From contig NZ_JACHMB010000001.1 in NCBI RefSeq assembly GCF_014204795.1, positions 2,604,001-2,668,000 on the forward strand: a stretch of 64,000 nucleotides of DNA, read 5' to 3'. Shown here piece after piece: positions 20,250 through 29,015 of the stretch (positions are counted from its first letter, which is position 1; each line of letters opens with the position of its first letter). The DNA is from Nonomuraea jabiensis. Lineage in GTDB: Bacteria > Actinomycetota > Actinomycetes > Streptosporangiales > Streptosporangiaceae. A program made the translations under genes and the position numbers. Below the pieces are notes generated by a model. It saw only the letters and a list, made by a program, of their open reading frames with translations, was not told the origin of the DNA and ran no database searches.

Positions 20250-20405
20250 CCCCCCTAGAAAACCCCTGTTGAGGCCAGTCTTCCACGGCCTTCCCGACCC
20301 CTGGACCGGAAAATAGAGCCGGATGACCGATGCGCTCGCGGCACACACCTGTGCATCCTGGTGGGGAACGGCTTTCGTTCCGCAGCGGAGAGGAGTCACG
20401 AGCGC

Positions 20406-20591
20406 ATGGACAACGCGGCAGGCCGCCCGACCGTGGTCTTGGACAATGGCGTGGTCGGCAGGGTCATGCTGGCTCATCCCTCCAGGCGCGACCTCGTGCT
20501 CGTGCTCGGCATGGACGGCACCCTGCTCAGCTGCCAGCTCGACGACATCGCCTGCGTGGTCGGGGGCAAGCCCCTCTGCCGCGACGGCTGA
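20406..20591 (+). CDS. Small conserved-looking protein of unknown function
   Basis: A 61-aa acidic-to-neutral protein starting at ATG 20406, ten bases after GAGAGGAG. The short beta-rich sequence, with VVLDNGVVGRVMLAHP and LVLVLGMDGTLLSCQLDD, reads as a tiny beta-barrel-like domain. I cannot name it. It lies between the nitronate monooxygenase (divergent) and the esterase (convergent), with 156 bases of upstream space for a promoter. The strong ribosome site is the main support that it is real. Confidence 0.6.
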   Translation: MDNAAGRPTVVLDNGVVGRVMLAHPSRRDLVLVLGMDGTLLSCQLDDIACVVGGKPLCRDG

Positions 20592-20612
20592 CCGGCGGGC
20601 CCCGACAGCACT

Positions 20613-21713
20613 CTAGGCACTGGTCACGATGCCGCCGATCAGGCTCGCGGCCGCGAAGTCGTTGGTGAGCCGGTTCTTGGTGAGCGCGAACGCGGTGCCG
20701 GTCGCCGTGTCGGCCCAGGCCGCGCTGCCGCCCGCGCCGGGCACCCCGAACACCGTCGGGCTCGCCTCGGCGGTCGAGCCGGGGCCGCCGATGCCGTACC
20801 CGAGCCCCCAGGTCGTCGGCATGCCGAACACCTCGTCGACCCCGCTGGAGGCGACCGCCGTCACCTCGCGCAGCCGCTCGGGCGAGATCAGCCGCGTCCC
20901 GTCCACCTCGCCGAGCAGCGCGGCGTACATGCGCGCGATGGCCCGGGCCGAGGTCTTGCCGCCCGCCGGGATGTCGGAGGACAGGTAGTCGGCGCGGTTG
21001 CCCAGCTCGGCGGTCGGCATCAGCGTCAACGGCCCCGCCTTGAACATCGGCAGGTCCGCCGGCATCTCGCCCCACGCCGCCGGGTCCACCGGCGCGTCCT
21101 CCAGCCTGGCCAGCCGGTGGTGCTCGGTCTCCGGCATCCCGAAGTAGAGCTCGTCCGCCACGCCCAGCGGGCCCGCCACGTCCTCCAGCAGCACCTGCGA
21201 GATGGGCTTGCCGGTGACCCGCCGGACGATCTCGCCGACCAGGAATCCGAACGTGTACGCGTGGTAGCCCACCTTCGTGCCCGGCTCCCACCACAGCTCG
21301 GCGTCCTCCAGCGCGGCGACCATCTTGTCCCAGTCGCAGACGTCCTCCGGCGTGGTGTCGAGCGGCACGCCCGGCACGCCCGCCGTGTGCGACAGCACGT
21401 GCCGTACGGTCACGCCCTGCTTGCCGTGCCGCCCGAACTCCGGCCACAGCTCCGCCACGGGGGTGTCGTAACCGAACAGGCCGCGCTCGGCCAGCACGTG
21501 GGCCACGGTCGCGGTGGCGCCCTTGCCGATCGAGAAGTTGTAGAAGGGCGTGTCAGCCGTGACGGGCCGCCCGGTCCCGGGGTCGGCCACGCCCGCCACC
21601 ACGTCCACCACCTGGATGCCGTCCCGGTAGACGGCCACCTGGAGCCCGCGCTCCGCGCCCGACTCGACGAGCCTGTCGGCGGCTTCCTGCACCTGCTGCT
21701 GGAGATCACTCAT
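20613..21713 (-). CDS. Serine esterase / class C beta-lactamase-like hydrolase
   Basis: A 366-aa protein of the EstB/beta-lactamase superfamily. The catalytic SxxK motif is SIGK in FYNFSIGKGATATVAH, and the tyrosine motif is in GYHAYTFGFLVGEIV. The region RHVLSHTAGVPGVP is typical of the family. There is no signal peptide, so it is probably a cytosolic esterase or peptidase, not an antibiotic-resistance enzyme. ATG 21713 has AAGGA about 11 bases upstream; GTG 21734 would add seven residues. It diverges from a TetR gene over a strong inverted repeat and is the likely target of that repressor. Confidence 0.88.
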   Translation of the reverse strand: MSDLQQQVQEAADRLVESGAERGLQVAVYRDGIQVVDVVAGVADPGTGRPVTADTPFYNFSIGKGATATVAHVLAERGLFGYDTPVAELWPEFGRHGKQGVTVRHVLSHTAGVPGVPLDTTPEDVCDWDKMVAALEDAELWWEPGTKVGYHAYTFGFLVGEIVRRVTGKPISQVLLEDVAGPLGVADELYFGMPETEHHRLARLEDAPVDPAAWGEMPADLPMFKAGPLTLMPTAELGNRADYLSSDIPAGGKTSARAIARMYAALLGEVDGTRLISPERLREVTAVASSGVDEVFGMPTTWGLGYGIGGPGSTAEASPTVFGVPGAGGSAAWADTATGTAFALTKNRLTNDFAAASLIGGIVTSA

Positions 21714-21741
21714 GAGGGGTTCTGTCCTTTTCACTGTGAGA

Positions 21742-21783
21742 ACTAGACGGTACCGTACTCACATTGGTACGGAACTGTCTAGT
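21742..21783. promoter_or_regulatory. TetR-type operator in the esterase/TetR divergent region
   Basis: Two 15-bp arms, ACTAGACGGTACCGT (21742-21756) and ACGGAACTGTCTAGT (21769-21783), are inverted with only two mismatches and a 12-base centre. It lies between the two divergent starts and can occlude both promoters. That the neighbouring TetR binds it is inference from position. Confidence 0.72.
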
Positions 21784-21816
21784 ACTGTGTTTCCGTCGAA
21801 GGGCGAAGGGATGGGC

Positions 21817-22476
21817 ATGGCACCGGAAGAGGACGGCCGCACGGCACGCAAGCGCAGGCAGATCATGGATGCGGCCCGGCCGGTGTTCCTGCGCAACGGC
21901 TACGTGGGCGCGAGCATGGACGAGGTGGCGGCGCTGGCGGCGGTCTCGAAGCAGACCGTCTACAAGCACTTCACCGACAAGGAGCAGCTGTTCACGAGCA
22001 TCATCCTCGACACGACGACCCAGGTCGACGGGCTGGCCAAGCTCATCACCGCGGCCCTCGACGACAGCGAGGACCTGGCCGAGGACCTGGGCGAGCTGGC
22101 CCGCCAGTTCCTCGGCGCGCTCATGCGGCCCGACGTGCTCCGCCTGCGCCGGCTGGTGATCGCCGAGGCCGACCGGTTCCCCGACCTCGGCCGCACCTGG
22201 TACCAGCAGGGCTTCGAGCGCTCGCTGGAGACCCTGGCCGCCGCCTTCGAACGCCTCGCCGGCCGCGGCCTGCTCCGCCTGGACGACGCCGAGCTGGCCG
22301 CCCAGCACTTCGTGGGCCTGCTGCTGTGGATCCCGGTGAACAAGGTCATGTTCTGGGGCGGCGGCGACCACTACACCGAGGCCGACCTCGAACGGCTCTC
22401 CGAGGCCGCCGTCGCCGCGTTCCTGCGCGCGTACGGGGCCTCCCCGACCGGCAGGGCTAGGTCAGATATCTCCTGA
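21817..22476 (+). CDS. TetR/AcrR-family repressor
   Basis: A 219-aa regulator. The N-terminal HTH includes RRQIMDAARPVFLRNGYVGAS, DEVAALAAVSKQTVYKHF and DKEQLFTSIIL, followed by a helical ligand domain with an AefR-like C-terminus. ATG 21817 is preferred because GAAGGG lies six bases before it; ATG 21811 is two codons earlier. It is transcribed away from the esterase gene across the inverted repeat at 21742-21783, so autoregulation and esterase control are likely. Confidence 0.88.
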   Translation: MAPEEDGRTARKRRQIMDAARPVFLRNGYVGASMDEVAALAAVSKQTVYKHFTDKEQLFTSIILDTTTQVDGLAKLITAALDDSEDLAEDLGELARQFLGALMRPDVLRLRRLVIAEADRFPDLGRTWYQQGFERSLETLAAAFERLAGRGLLRLDDAELAAQHFVGLLLWIPVNKVMFWGGGDHYTEADLERLSEAAVAAFLRAYGASPTGRARSDIS

Positions 22477-23245
22477 GCCCGGCGGCCAGGGCGACGGCCA
22501 TGCGCTCGCGGAAGCCGGGGTCGGACATCTTGGCCGCGTCGCCGCGGTTGCGCATGTTGCCGCACTCGATGAACACCGCCGGGCGCACGGAGAGGTTGAG
22601 CCCGCCCAGGTCGGTGCGGGTCTGCAGCCCGTCAACCCCGGTGTAGGTGGCGTACGGCAGGCCCGTGCCGTCCCGGTAGGCGTTCCTGATGTCCACCCCG
22701 AGCCGCCGGGACGGCTTGATGATCTGGTCGTTGTGCCCGGAGACCAGCCCCGGCATGATCACGTGGAAGCCGTGCCCGCTCGGCACGGCGCCGTCGCCGT
22801 GGATCGACAGGACCGCGTCCGCCCTGGCGTCGTTGCCGATGGCGGCCCGCTCGGTGACGCACGGGCCGACGCCCTTGTCGTCGGGCCTGGTGAGCACGAC
22901 CTTGGCGCCCAGCTTCTCCAGGATCGGCTTGAGCCGGTTGGCGACGTCCCAGGTGAAGGCGTGCTCCGGGTATCCGGCGTTGGTCTGCGTGCCGGTCGTG
23001 TTGCAGGGCTTCCTGCCGGTGATGATGTCGACCTGCCGGTTGATCTCCGCGGGGTGCGCGGCGTTGCCGCCGTTGTGGCCGGGGTCGATCACCACGATCT
23101 TGCCCGCGAGCGCGCCGGGCGTCCGGCCGGGGGACGGCGTCGCGGGCAGCGCCGCCTCCTGTGCGGCGGGCACGGCGCCGCCGCACGCGGTGGCCAAGGC
23201 GGCCAGCGTGACGACCCACGCGAATCCGGTCCGGTACGCGCACAT
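22457..23245 (-). CDS. N-acetylmuramoyl-L-alanine amidase lipoprotein (Amidase_3)
   Basis: A 262-aa lipoprotein. The signal peptide ends in the lipobox LATAC. The Amidase_3 zinc fold shows IDPGHNGGN (first His), the downstream VLSIHGDGA (second His) and the terminal catalytic region VFIECGNMRNRGDAAKM, with Glu. These enzymes cut the bond between N-acetylmuramic acid and the stem peptide. Here it would act at the outer face of the membrane, for example in sporulation or septal remodelling. The ATG at 23245 begins MCAYRTG. Its 3' end overlaps the TetR gene by 20 bases. Confidence 0.9.
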   Translation of the reverse strand: MCAYRTGFAWVVTLAALATACGGAVPAAQEAALPATPSPGRTPGALAGKIVVIDPGHNGGNAAHPAEINRQVDIITGRKPCNTTGTQTNAGYPEHAFTWDVANRLKPILEKLGAKVVLTRPDDKGVGPCVTERAAIGNDARADAVLSIHGDGAVPSGHGFHVIMPGLVSGHNDQIIKPSRRLGVDIRNAYRDGTGLPYATYTGVDGLQTRTDLGGLNLSVRPAVFIECGNMRNRGDAAKMSDPGFRERMAVALAAGLRRYLT

Positions 23246-23536
23246 GATCCCGACCGTACCGGCTGCCGTGCGGCAAACCCAAGACCCGCCTGACCTGCGC
23301 GTTCGTGTCGCGGCTCGGGCTCGACCCGCTGGCGCGGCCCGCCCCGCTCGCGCCGGCCGTGATGGTCTGTCCGGCGGTGACGAACTTCGCGGCGCCGCGC
23401 GACGTACCTGAGGGTGATCCGCTGACCTGGATTCTGCCTGAGGTTTACGGGGTATCTGCGGTAATTGGGGTGATATGGGCGCCAAGGCGGCGACCGCCCA
23501 GGACGGCGTACGACGATGACGAGAGGAGCCTGGGCG
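23246..23536 (+). other. Divergent intergenic region before the GNAT gene
   Basis: 291 bases. The first half is GC-rich and featureless. From about 23440 there is an A/T-richer patch (GGTTTACGGGGTATCTGCGGTAATTGGGG) that probably holds the acetyltransferase promoter. No gene, hairpin or known operator is evident. Confidence 0.5.
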
Positions 23537-24130
23537 ATGAAGCAGCAGACGTGGGCGATGCGGCCGGTCATCCGCCACGCGACGGCGGACGACGCGGGAC
23601 GGGTGGCGGAGCTCATCGCGACCGCGTTCTCCGGGCTGAGGGTGGTGCACTACCTCGTGCCGGAGCGCAGGGAGCGGCACCGGGTCATGACCGCCAACTT
23701 CCGGATCCTCGTGGACCACGCCGTCGAGCACGGGGAGATCCACCTCATCGACGACGGGCCCGCGGTCGCGGTCTGGTTCCCGCGCACCGCGCCGCTGCCC
23801 CAGCCGGCCGACTACGACCGGCGCCTGGCCGAGACGACGGGCGAGTGGGCCGATCGCTTCCGCGCGCTCGACGCGCTGTCCGAGGCGAACCATCCGGCGG
23901 AGCCGTACCACCATCTGGCCTTCCTGGCGGTCCACCCGGACCGCCAGAACGAGGGGCTGGGCTCGGCGCTGCTGCGCTACCACCACGCGCGGCTGGGCGG
24001 CGTGCCCGCGTATCTGGAGGCCAGCGACCCGCGCAACCGGGACCTGTACGCCCGCCACGGCTACCGGCAGGGTGAGCCGTTCGCGCTGCCGGACGGGACG
24101 CTGTTCTGGCCGATGCGGCGCCCGGCCTGA
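23537..24130 (+). CDS. GNAT-family N-acetyltransferase
   Basis: A 197-aa acetyl-CoA-dependent acyltransferase. The acetyl-CoA-binding core is HLAFLAVHPDRQNEGLGSAL, followed by the family region LEASDPRNRDLYARHGYR. The N-terminal PVIRHATADDAGRVAELIATAF is the usual opening. ATG 23537 is chosen because GAGAGGAG is eight bases upstream; an ATG at 23516 has none. The substrate is unknown. Its stop codon is the first triplet of the TGAAAGTTTCA palindrome before the GH9 gene. Confidence 0.87.
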   Translation: MKQQTWAMRPVIRHATADDAGRVAELIATAFSGLRVVHYLVPERRERHRVMTANFRILVDHAVEHGEIHLIDDGPAVAVWFPRTAPLPQPADYDRRLAETTGEWADRFRALDALSEANHPAEPYHHLAFLAVHPDRQNEGLGSALLRYHHARLGGVPAYLEASDPRNRDLYARHGYRQGEPFALPDGTLFWPMRRPA

Positions 24131-24138
24131 AAGTTTCA
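24128..24138. promoter_or_regulatory. TGAAAGTTTCA palindrome upstream of GH9 cellulase
   Basis: The same 11-bp palindrome as at 5481-5491, reverse-complemented, again overlapping the stop codon of the preceding gene. It lies 92 bases before the GH9 start and 60 bases before the CelR-type box. A half-copy (AGTTTCC) follows immediately. Confidence 0.55.
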
Positions 24139-24197
24139 GAGTTTCCGCAGGCCGTTGACGGGACGGCGCCGGGAAAGGAGGATCGGAGGGCTCCGAT

Positions 24198-24211
24198 TGG
24201 GAGCGCTCCCA
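24198..24211. promoter_or_regulatory. CelR/CebR-type operator
   Basis: A perfect 14-bp palindrome, TGGGAGCGCTCCCA, matches the cellobiose-responsive operator of Thermobifida CelR and streptomycete CebR. It lies 19 bases before the GH9 start codon, where a bound LacI-type repressor would block transcription until cellobiose appears. No celR gene is in the window. Confidence 0.9.
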
Positions 24212-24229
24212 TCCCCCCTAAGGACCTCC

Positions 24230-26740
24230 ATGACCCGAAGCCGGGCCGCCTTACTGGCCCTCCTCACCATGGTCGCCCTGTCCCCCGCCACGACGGCACT
24301 GGCGGACGAGGGACCCGAGCAGATCGTCAACGGCACCTTCGACTCCGGCACCGCCCCCTGGTGGAGCACCGCCAACACCACCCTCGCCATAGACGCGGGC
24401 CGGCTCTGCGCCGACATCCCCGGCGGCACCGCCAACCCGTGGGACGTGATCATCGGCCAGAACGACATCCCGCTGGTGGCCGGCGACACGTACGCGTACC
24501 GGTTCAGCGCCTCGGCGACCCCCGCCAAGGTCGGCAAGGCGCTGATCCAGCTCCCGGTGGACCCGTGGACGCAGTACCTGTCGGCGAACCCGGAGCTGAG
24601 CGTCTCGGGCAACGACTACTCCTACACGTTCACCGCCCCCGTGTCGCTGCCGAACTCCCAGGTCGTCTTCCAACTGGGCGGCAGCGCCGAGCCTTGGAGG
24701 TTCTGCATGGACGACGTGTCGCTCAAAGGCGGCGCCGACCCCGAGGTGTACGAGCCCGACACGGGCCCGCGCGTCCGCGTGAACATGGTCGGCTACCTCC
24801 CCCAGGGCCCCAAGAACGCCACCGTGGTCACCGCCGCGACCACGGCCCTGGACTGGGAGCTCAAGAACGCCGACAAGCAGACGGTCGCCAAGGGCCGGAC
24901 CACCCCCAGAGGCGTGGACGCCAGCTCCGGCCAGAACGTTCACACGCTCGACTTCGGCTCCTACCGCAAACCCGGCAAGGACTACACGCTGACGGTCGAC
25001 GGCGAGACGAGCCGGCCGTTCGACATCGCCTCGGACATCTACGACCAGCTCCCCACGGACGCGCTGAAGTTCTACTACACCCAGCGCAGCGGCATCGAGA
25101 TCCTCGACAGCCTCAGGCCCGGCTACGGCCGCCCCGCCGGCCACGCCGGCGTCGCGCCGAACCAGGGCGACGCGAGCGTCCCGTGCCAGCCCGGCGTCTG
25201 CGACTACTCGCTCGACGTCAAGGGCGGCTGGTACGACGCCGGCGACCACGGCAAGTACGTCGTCAACGGCGGCATCTCGGTCTACCAGCTCATGGCCGCG
25301 TACGAGCGGGACAAGGCGGCCTTCAAGGACGGCCAGCTCGCCATCCCGGAGAGCGGCAACGGCCGGCCGGACATCCTGGACGAGGCCCGCTGGGAGCAGG
25401 AGTTCCTGCTGAGCATGCAGGTGCCGGAGGGCAAGCCGTTCGCGGGCATGGCCCACCACAAGATCCACGACCGGAACTGGACGGGCCTGCCGCTGCTGCC
25501 GCACCTGGACCCGCAGCCGCGCGAGCTGCACCCCACCTCCACGGCCGCCACGCTCAACCTCGCGGCCACGGCGGCCCAGGCGGCCAGGCTGTTCGCCCCG
25601 TACGACCCGGCGTTCGCGGCCAGGAACCTCAAGGCCGCCCGCAGGGCGTGGGCCGCGGCCAAGGCCAACCCGGCCAGGTACGCCGACCCGAACGACGGCA
25701 CCGGCGGCGGCGCCTACAACGACGCCGACGTGAGCGACGAGTTCTACTGGGCGGCGGCGGAGCTGTTCATCACGACGGGCGAGAAGGAGTTCAAGGACTT
25801 CGTGCTGGCCTCGCCGCACCACACGGGCGACATCTGGCGTGACCGGGGCTTCGACTGGGGCAACACCGCCCAGCTCGGCCGCCTCGACCTGGCCACGGTG
25901 CCCAACACCCTGCCCGACCGGGCGCGGGTGCGGCAGTCCGTGGTGGAGGGGGCCGAGAAGTATCTGGCGGTCCAGCGGGCGCACCCGTACGGGCTGCCGT
26001 ACAACCCGCCGGACTTCGACTGGGGCTCGAACAACCTGGTGCTGAACAACCTGGTCGTCCTGGCCACGGCGTACGACCTGACCGGCCACGAGAAGTATCG
26101 CGCGGCCGTGCGCGAGGGCATGGACTACATTCTCGGCCGCAACGCGCTCAACCAGTCGTACGTGACCGGCTACGGCGAGGTCGCCTCGCGCAACCAGCAC
26201 AGCCGCTGGTACGCCCACCAGCTCGACCCGGCGCTGCCCAACCCGCCGCGCGGCACGCTGGCCGGCGGCCCGAACTCCGGCATCCAGGACCCGCTCGCGC
26301 AGCGGCTGCTGAAGGGGTGCAAGCCGCAGTTCTGCTACATCGACGACATCGAGTCGTGGGCCACCAACGAGCTGACCATCAACTGGAACTCCCCGCTGGC
26401 CTGGGTCTCCGCGTTCCTGGCCGACAAGAGCGGGCGGTCCGACTGCCGGGTGCGCTACACGGCGCACGGCTCGGGCACGTTCACCGGCCAGATCGTGATC
26501 GAGAACACCGGCAGGCAGAGCGTGGACGGCTGGACCCTGCGCTGGTCCTTCCCGGGCGGCCAGCGCGTCCGGCAGGACTGGGGCGCGGCGCTGTCGCAGT
26601 CCGGCCCGGTGGTGACGGCCAGGAGCGCCGGAAAGATCAAGCCGGGCAGGTCCGTGACGTTCGGCTTCGTGGCCACGAACCCCTCGGGCCCCAACCCGTC
26701 CCCCGAGGTCTTCCACCTCAACGGCGAGCGCTGCGGGTGA
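24230..26740 (+). CDS. Secreted GH9 cellulase with CBM4, Ig-like and CBM2 modules
   Basis: An 836-aa extracellular endoglucanase. The order is: signal peptide (~1-27), CBM4/9-type module opening [16 protein letters not shown] (~30-165), Ig-like CelD_N domain (~185-265), GH9 catalytic domain (~280-730) and CBM2 (~745-836). The catalytic base pair is in YDAGDHGKY (D336 and D339) and the proton donor is in TNELTINWN (E714). The LacI-type box just upstream indicates induction by cellobiose. ATG 24230 follows AAGGACCTCC. The CBM2 joins without the usual PT linker. Confidence 0.95.
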   Translation: MTRSRAALLALLTMVALSPATTALADEGPEQIVNGTFDSGTAPWWSTANTTLAIDAGRLCADIPGGTANPWDVIIGQNDIPLVAGDTYAYRFSASATPAKVGKALIQLPVDPWTQYLSANPELSVSGNDYSYTFTAPVSLPNSQVVFQLGGSAEPWRFCMDDVSLKGGADPEVYEPDTGPRVRVNMVGYLPQGPKNATVVTAATTALDWELKNADKQTVAKGRTTPRGVDASSGQNVHTLDFGSYRKPGKDYTLTVDGETSRPFDIASDIYDQLPTDALKFYYTQRSGIEILDSLRPGYGRPAGHAGVAPNQGDASVPCQPGVCDYSLDVKGGWYDAGDHGKYVVNGGISVYQLMAAYERDKAAFKDGQLAIPESGNGRPDILDEARWEQEFLLSMQVPEGKPFAGMAHHKIHDRNWTGLPLLPHLDPQPRELHPTSTAATLNLAATAAQAARLFAPYDPAFAARNLKAARRAWAAAKANPARYADPNDGTGGGAYNDADVSDEFYWAAAELFITTGEKEFKDFVLASPHHTGDIWRDRGFDWGNTAQLGRLDLATVPNTLPDRARVRQSVVEGAEKYLAVQRAHPYGLPYNPPDFDWGSNNLVLNNLVVLATAYDLTGHEKYRAAVREGMDYILGRNALNQSYVTGYGEVASRNQHSRWYAHQLDPALPNPPRGTLAGGPNSGIQDPLAQRLLKGCKPQFCYIDDIESWATNELTINWNSPLAWVSAFLADKSGRSDCRVRYTAHGSGTFTGQIVIENTGRQSVDGWTLRWSFPGGQRVRQDWGAALSQSGPVVTARSAGKIKPGRSVTFGFVATNPSGPNPSPEVFHLNGERCG

Positions 26741-26746
26741 CCCGCC

Positions 26747-26781
26747 CGCCCGGCGGCCTCTCCACGAGGGGCCGCCGGGCG
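26747..26781 (+). terminator. GC-rich hairpin after GH9 cellulase
   Basis: Perfect 12-bp arms, CGCCCGGCGGCC (26747-26758) and GGCCGCCGGGCG (26770-26781), directly after the stop codon. There is no T-run, as is common for actinobacterial terminators. Confidence 0.65.
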
Positions 26782-26818
26782 TTGCGAACGCTCCGTTGAA
26801 CGGAATACTGTCAACCCC
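26782..26818 (+). promoter_or_regulatory. padR promoter with PadR operator in the spacer
   Basis: TTGCGA (26782-26787), an 18-base spacer and TACTGT (26806-26811), then seven bases to the ATG, so the transcript is probably leaderless. The spacer holds the 7-1-7 palindrome CTCCGTT-G-AACGGAA. The same arrangement recurs at 28044-28081. Confidence 0.7.
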
Positions 26819-27139
26819 ATGCCCAGGGGAACCTCCGAAGTCAGCGAGCCGATGTTCTTCGTGCTCGCCGCCCTACGCGCCGGCCCGCTGCACGGCCACG
26901 CGATCAGCAAGTCGATCAAAGAGCTGTCGGCCGGCCGGGTCCAGCCGTCGGTCGGCACCCTCTACGGCATCCTGGAGCGCCTGAACGAGCGGGGCGTGAT
27001 CACCGTGGACCGGGAGGAGACGGTCAACGGCCGGAACAGGCGCTACTTCCGGATCACCGACGAGGGACAGTCCCTGGTCGAGGCCGAGGCCAGACGCATG
27101 CAGCAGGCCGCCTCCCTCGTGCTGCGCCCCATCACATGA
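26819..27139 (+). CDS. PadR-family transcriptional regulator
   Basis: A 106-aa regulator made of a single PadR winged helix: EPMFFVLAALRAGPLHGHAISKSI, then VGTLYGILERLNERGVI and the beta-wing NGRNRRYFRITDEG, with a short C-terminal helix for dimerisation. PadR proteins of this size often control membrane-protein or exporter genes. Its stop overlaps the next start (ATGA at 27136-27139). The palindrome in its own promoter and the copy before the lipoprotein gene at 28082 point to autoregulation and control of the exporter block. Confidence 0.9.
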   Translation: MPRGTSEVSEPMFFVLAALRAGPLHGHAISKSIKELSAGRVQPSVGTLYGILERLNERGVITVDREETVNGRNRRYFRITDEGQSLVEAEARRMQQAASLVLRPIT

Positions 27140-28047
27140 CCGCTACCGTGCCCCAGCCCATGACGGCCCTCGAACGGCGCTACCGCCGGCTGCTGCTGGC
27201 CTACCCGAGGCAGTATCGCGCGGCGCACGGCGACGAGCTGCTCGAAGTCCTGCTGGAGTCGGCCGACCCCGGCAGGAACGTCCCGGTGCTCAGGGAGGTG
27301 TGGGGTCTGCTGGTGGGCGGCGTGCGTAGCCGCATCGTCCACTTGGCGACGGGCAGCGCGTGGGAGGACGGCGTGCACCTGGGCATCACGGCCGTGGCCG
27401 CCGCGAACCTGGCGGAGCTGCTGCCCTACGCGGGCGCGGTGCCGCTGTGGACGCTGCTGTCGGCGCTGGCACTGCTGGCCGTCCTGCGCGGCCGGCTGGC
27501 GGTGGCGTTCCCGGTCACGCTCGTCGCGGGCGTGAAGGCGGTCGCGGTCGCGGGTGGCTGGCAGGCGTTCGAGCCGACGCTGCTGCCGGTGTACCCGTCG
27601 GCCCTCACCGGGCGGGCCCTGTTCGAGGACAGCAGCCCCTTCGCCGTGGCCTGCGCGTACGCGGTGGTGCTGCTCGGGCTGCTGGTGCTCATGTCGAGAA
27701 GGCGGCAGCCGCCGCGGATCCGGTCGTGGTGGTGGCCGGCGGCCGTCGTGGCCGTCGCGTGGGCGGGCCCTCGGTGGATGGAGCAGGACACGATGTTCCC
27801 GATCAGCCTGAGCCGGATCGTGGCGGAGGCGGCGGCGTTCGGGCTGGCCATAGCGGGCTGCTACCTGGCGCGCGACCACCGGTGGGCGCTCGCGTCGGGC
27901 ATCTACCTGCTGGTGAGATCGGTCGAGCTGACCGTCCACGCCGATGCCCTGTCCAGGCAGCACCTGGCCTACTGGGGCTTGCTGACCGTGCTGGCCCTCG
28001 GGGCCGCTTCCGTGCCGTTCCGGAGGCGGCGGCACTGCCTGGATTGA
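27136..28047 (+). CDS. Membrane protein coupled to PadR
   Basis: A 303-aa protein. It opens with LERRYRRLLLAYPRQYRAAHGDELLEVLLESA, a cytosolic segment often seen at the N-terminus of PadR-linked membrane proteins in actinomycetes. About seven hydrophobic helices follow. The ATG overlaps the padR stop (ATGA), so the two are translationally coupled. The function is unknown; it may relay or modulate the PadR response, or be part of the exporter system downstream. Confidence 0.8.
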   Translation: MTATVPQPMTALERRYRRLLLAYPRQYRAAHGDELLEVLLESADPGRNVPVLREVWGLLVGGVRSRIVHLATGSAWEDGVHLGITAVAAANLAELLPYAGAVPLWTLLSALALLAVLRGRLAVAFPVTLVAGVKAVAVAGGWQAFEPTLLPVYPSALTGRALFEDSSPFAVACAYAVVLLGLLVLMSRRRQPPRIRSWWWPAAVVAVAWAGPRWMEQDTMFPISLSRIVAEAAAFGLAIAGCYLARDHRWALASGIYLLVRSVELTVHADALSRQHLAYWGLLTVLALGAASVPFRRRRHCLD

Positions 28048-28081
28048 CCATGCTCCGTTAAACGGAGTATGGTCTCCCGCC
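28044..28081 (+). promoter_or_regulatory. Promoter of the lipoprotein/exporter block with perfect PadR operator
   Basis: TTGACC (28044-28049), an 18-base spacer and TATGGT (28068-28073), then eight bases to the ATG. A perfect 7-1-7 palindrome, CTCCGTT-A-AACGGAG (28053-28067), fills the spacer. The -35 box lies in the last codons of the preceding gene. Geometry and half-sites match the padR promoter. Confidence 0.78.
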
Positions 28082-28987
28082 ATGACGAGGAAGACGCTGC
28101 CTACCGCGCTGCTCGCCCTTGCCGTCCTCTGCGGCTGCGGGGGCGCCGCAGAGACCGCCGCCACCCCGCCGTCCCCCAGCGCGGCGACGGCGGCGGCCAA
28201 GGACAAGAAGCACCAGCTGGAAGCGGCCAAGGCCGACTGCATGAAGCAGAAGGGCTTCAAGTACGTCGCGTGGGTGCGGCCGGAGCCGCCCCAGAGCGAC
28301 GAGGACCGCCGCCGGGACGCGGGCGACTACCAGGCCATGCGGAAATATCGCGAAAAATACGGCTTTGAGGTCTTCGCCGAGTACATCTACCCCAAGGAGC
28401 TGAACGCCCCGGCGGCCCAGGGGGAAAGCCCCGATCAAGACCCGAACATGAAGATCCAAGGGGCGCTCTCGGAGGCCCAGCTGGGCGCGTACCACAAAGC
28501 CAAGGACGCCTGCATGGCCACGGCGGGCAAGCAGGTCCTCGGCGTGACCCTGAAGTCGAGCCTCGACTACTACAACCAGATAGCCCTGACGAGGAAGCGC
28601 GCGACCGCCACCACGATCGACACCGACCCCAAGCTGGTGGAGCTGGCCACCGCCATGGCCACCTGCCTGAAGGGCAAGGGCTACGCCGTCACCGACACCA
28701 CGCCGACGGCCCTGGCGAAACGCGGCCGGGACGTGTTCACCGCCCAGCAGGACAAGCTGGGCCGCGAGCAGGACGACACCGTGCCCGACATCGCGCCTCC
28801 GGCGAAGAAGGGCGAGAACCAGCCGATCCACATGCCGTCGCTCACCGCCGAGCAGGCCCGGCCCTACCTGGCCAAGGAGATCAAGGCCGCGCTCGACGAC
28901 CTGGAGTGCGGCAAGGACTTCTACCCGGTCTTCGCGCCACGCAAGTCGGCGATCGACGCGCAGGTCAGGGCCCAGTTCGCCTACTGA
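28082..28987 (+). CDS. Lipoprotein, first of two tandem paralogues
   Basis: A 301-aa secreted lipoprotein; the signal peptide ends in LCGC. The mature protein has three conserved blocks: EAAKADCMKQKGFKYVA, TAMATCLKGKGYAV and ALDDLECGKDFYP. Each holds one or more cysteines, and another lies in KDACMAT. I do not recognise a family. The next gene encodes a close paralogue with the same blocks, and a MacAB-like exporter follows. The transcript is probably leaderless and PadR-controlled. A role as extracytoplasmic substrate-binding or sensor lipoprotein for that exporter is inference. Confidence 0.82.
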   Translation: MTRKTLPTALLALAVLCGCGGAAETAATPPSPSAATAAAKDKKHQLEAAKADCMKQKGFKYVAWVRPEPPQSDEDRRRDAGDYQAMRKYREKYGFEVFAEYIYPKELNAPAAQGESPDQDPNMKIQGALSEAQLGAYHKAKDACMATAGKQVLGVTLKSSLDYYNQIALTRKRATATTIDTDPKLVELATAMATCLKGKGYAVTDTTPTALAKRGRDVFTAQQDKLGREQDDTVPDIAPPAKKGENQPIHMPSLTAEQARPYLAKEIKAALDDLECGKDFYPVFAPRKSAIDAQVRAQFAY

Positions 28988-29015
28988 CAGCCCTGAACGG
29001 AGGACGGACTTCGCC

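Noticed and set aside
20250-20405. Extended N-terminus of the nitronate monooxygenase to 20477
   Set aside because: The extra 76 residues are Cys/His-scattered and non-homologous, and a good ribosome site precedes ATG 20249.
22371-23245. Longer minus-strand amidase reading to 24058
   Set aside because: The frame stays open, but the upstream part covers the acetyltransferase gene and lacks homology-like features; the lipoprotein signal begins at ATG 23245.
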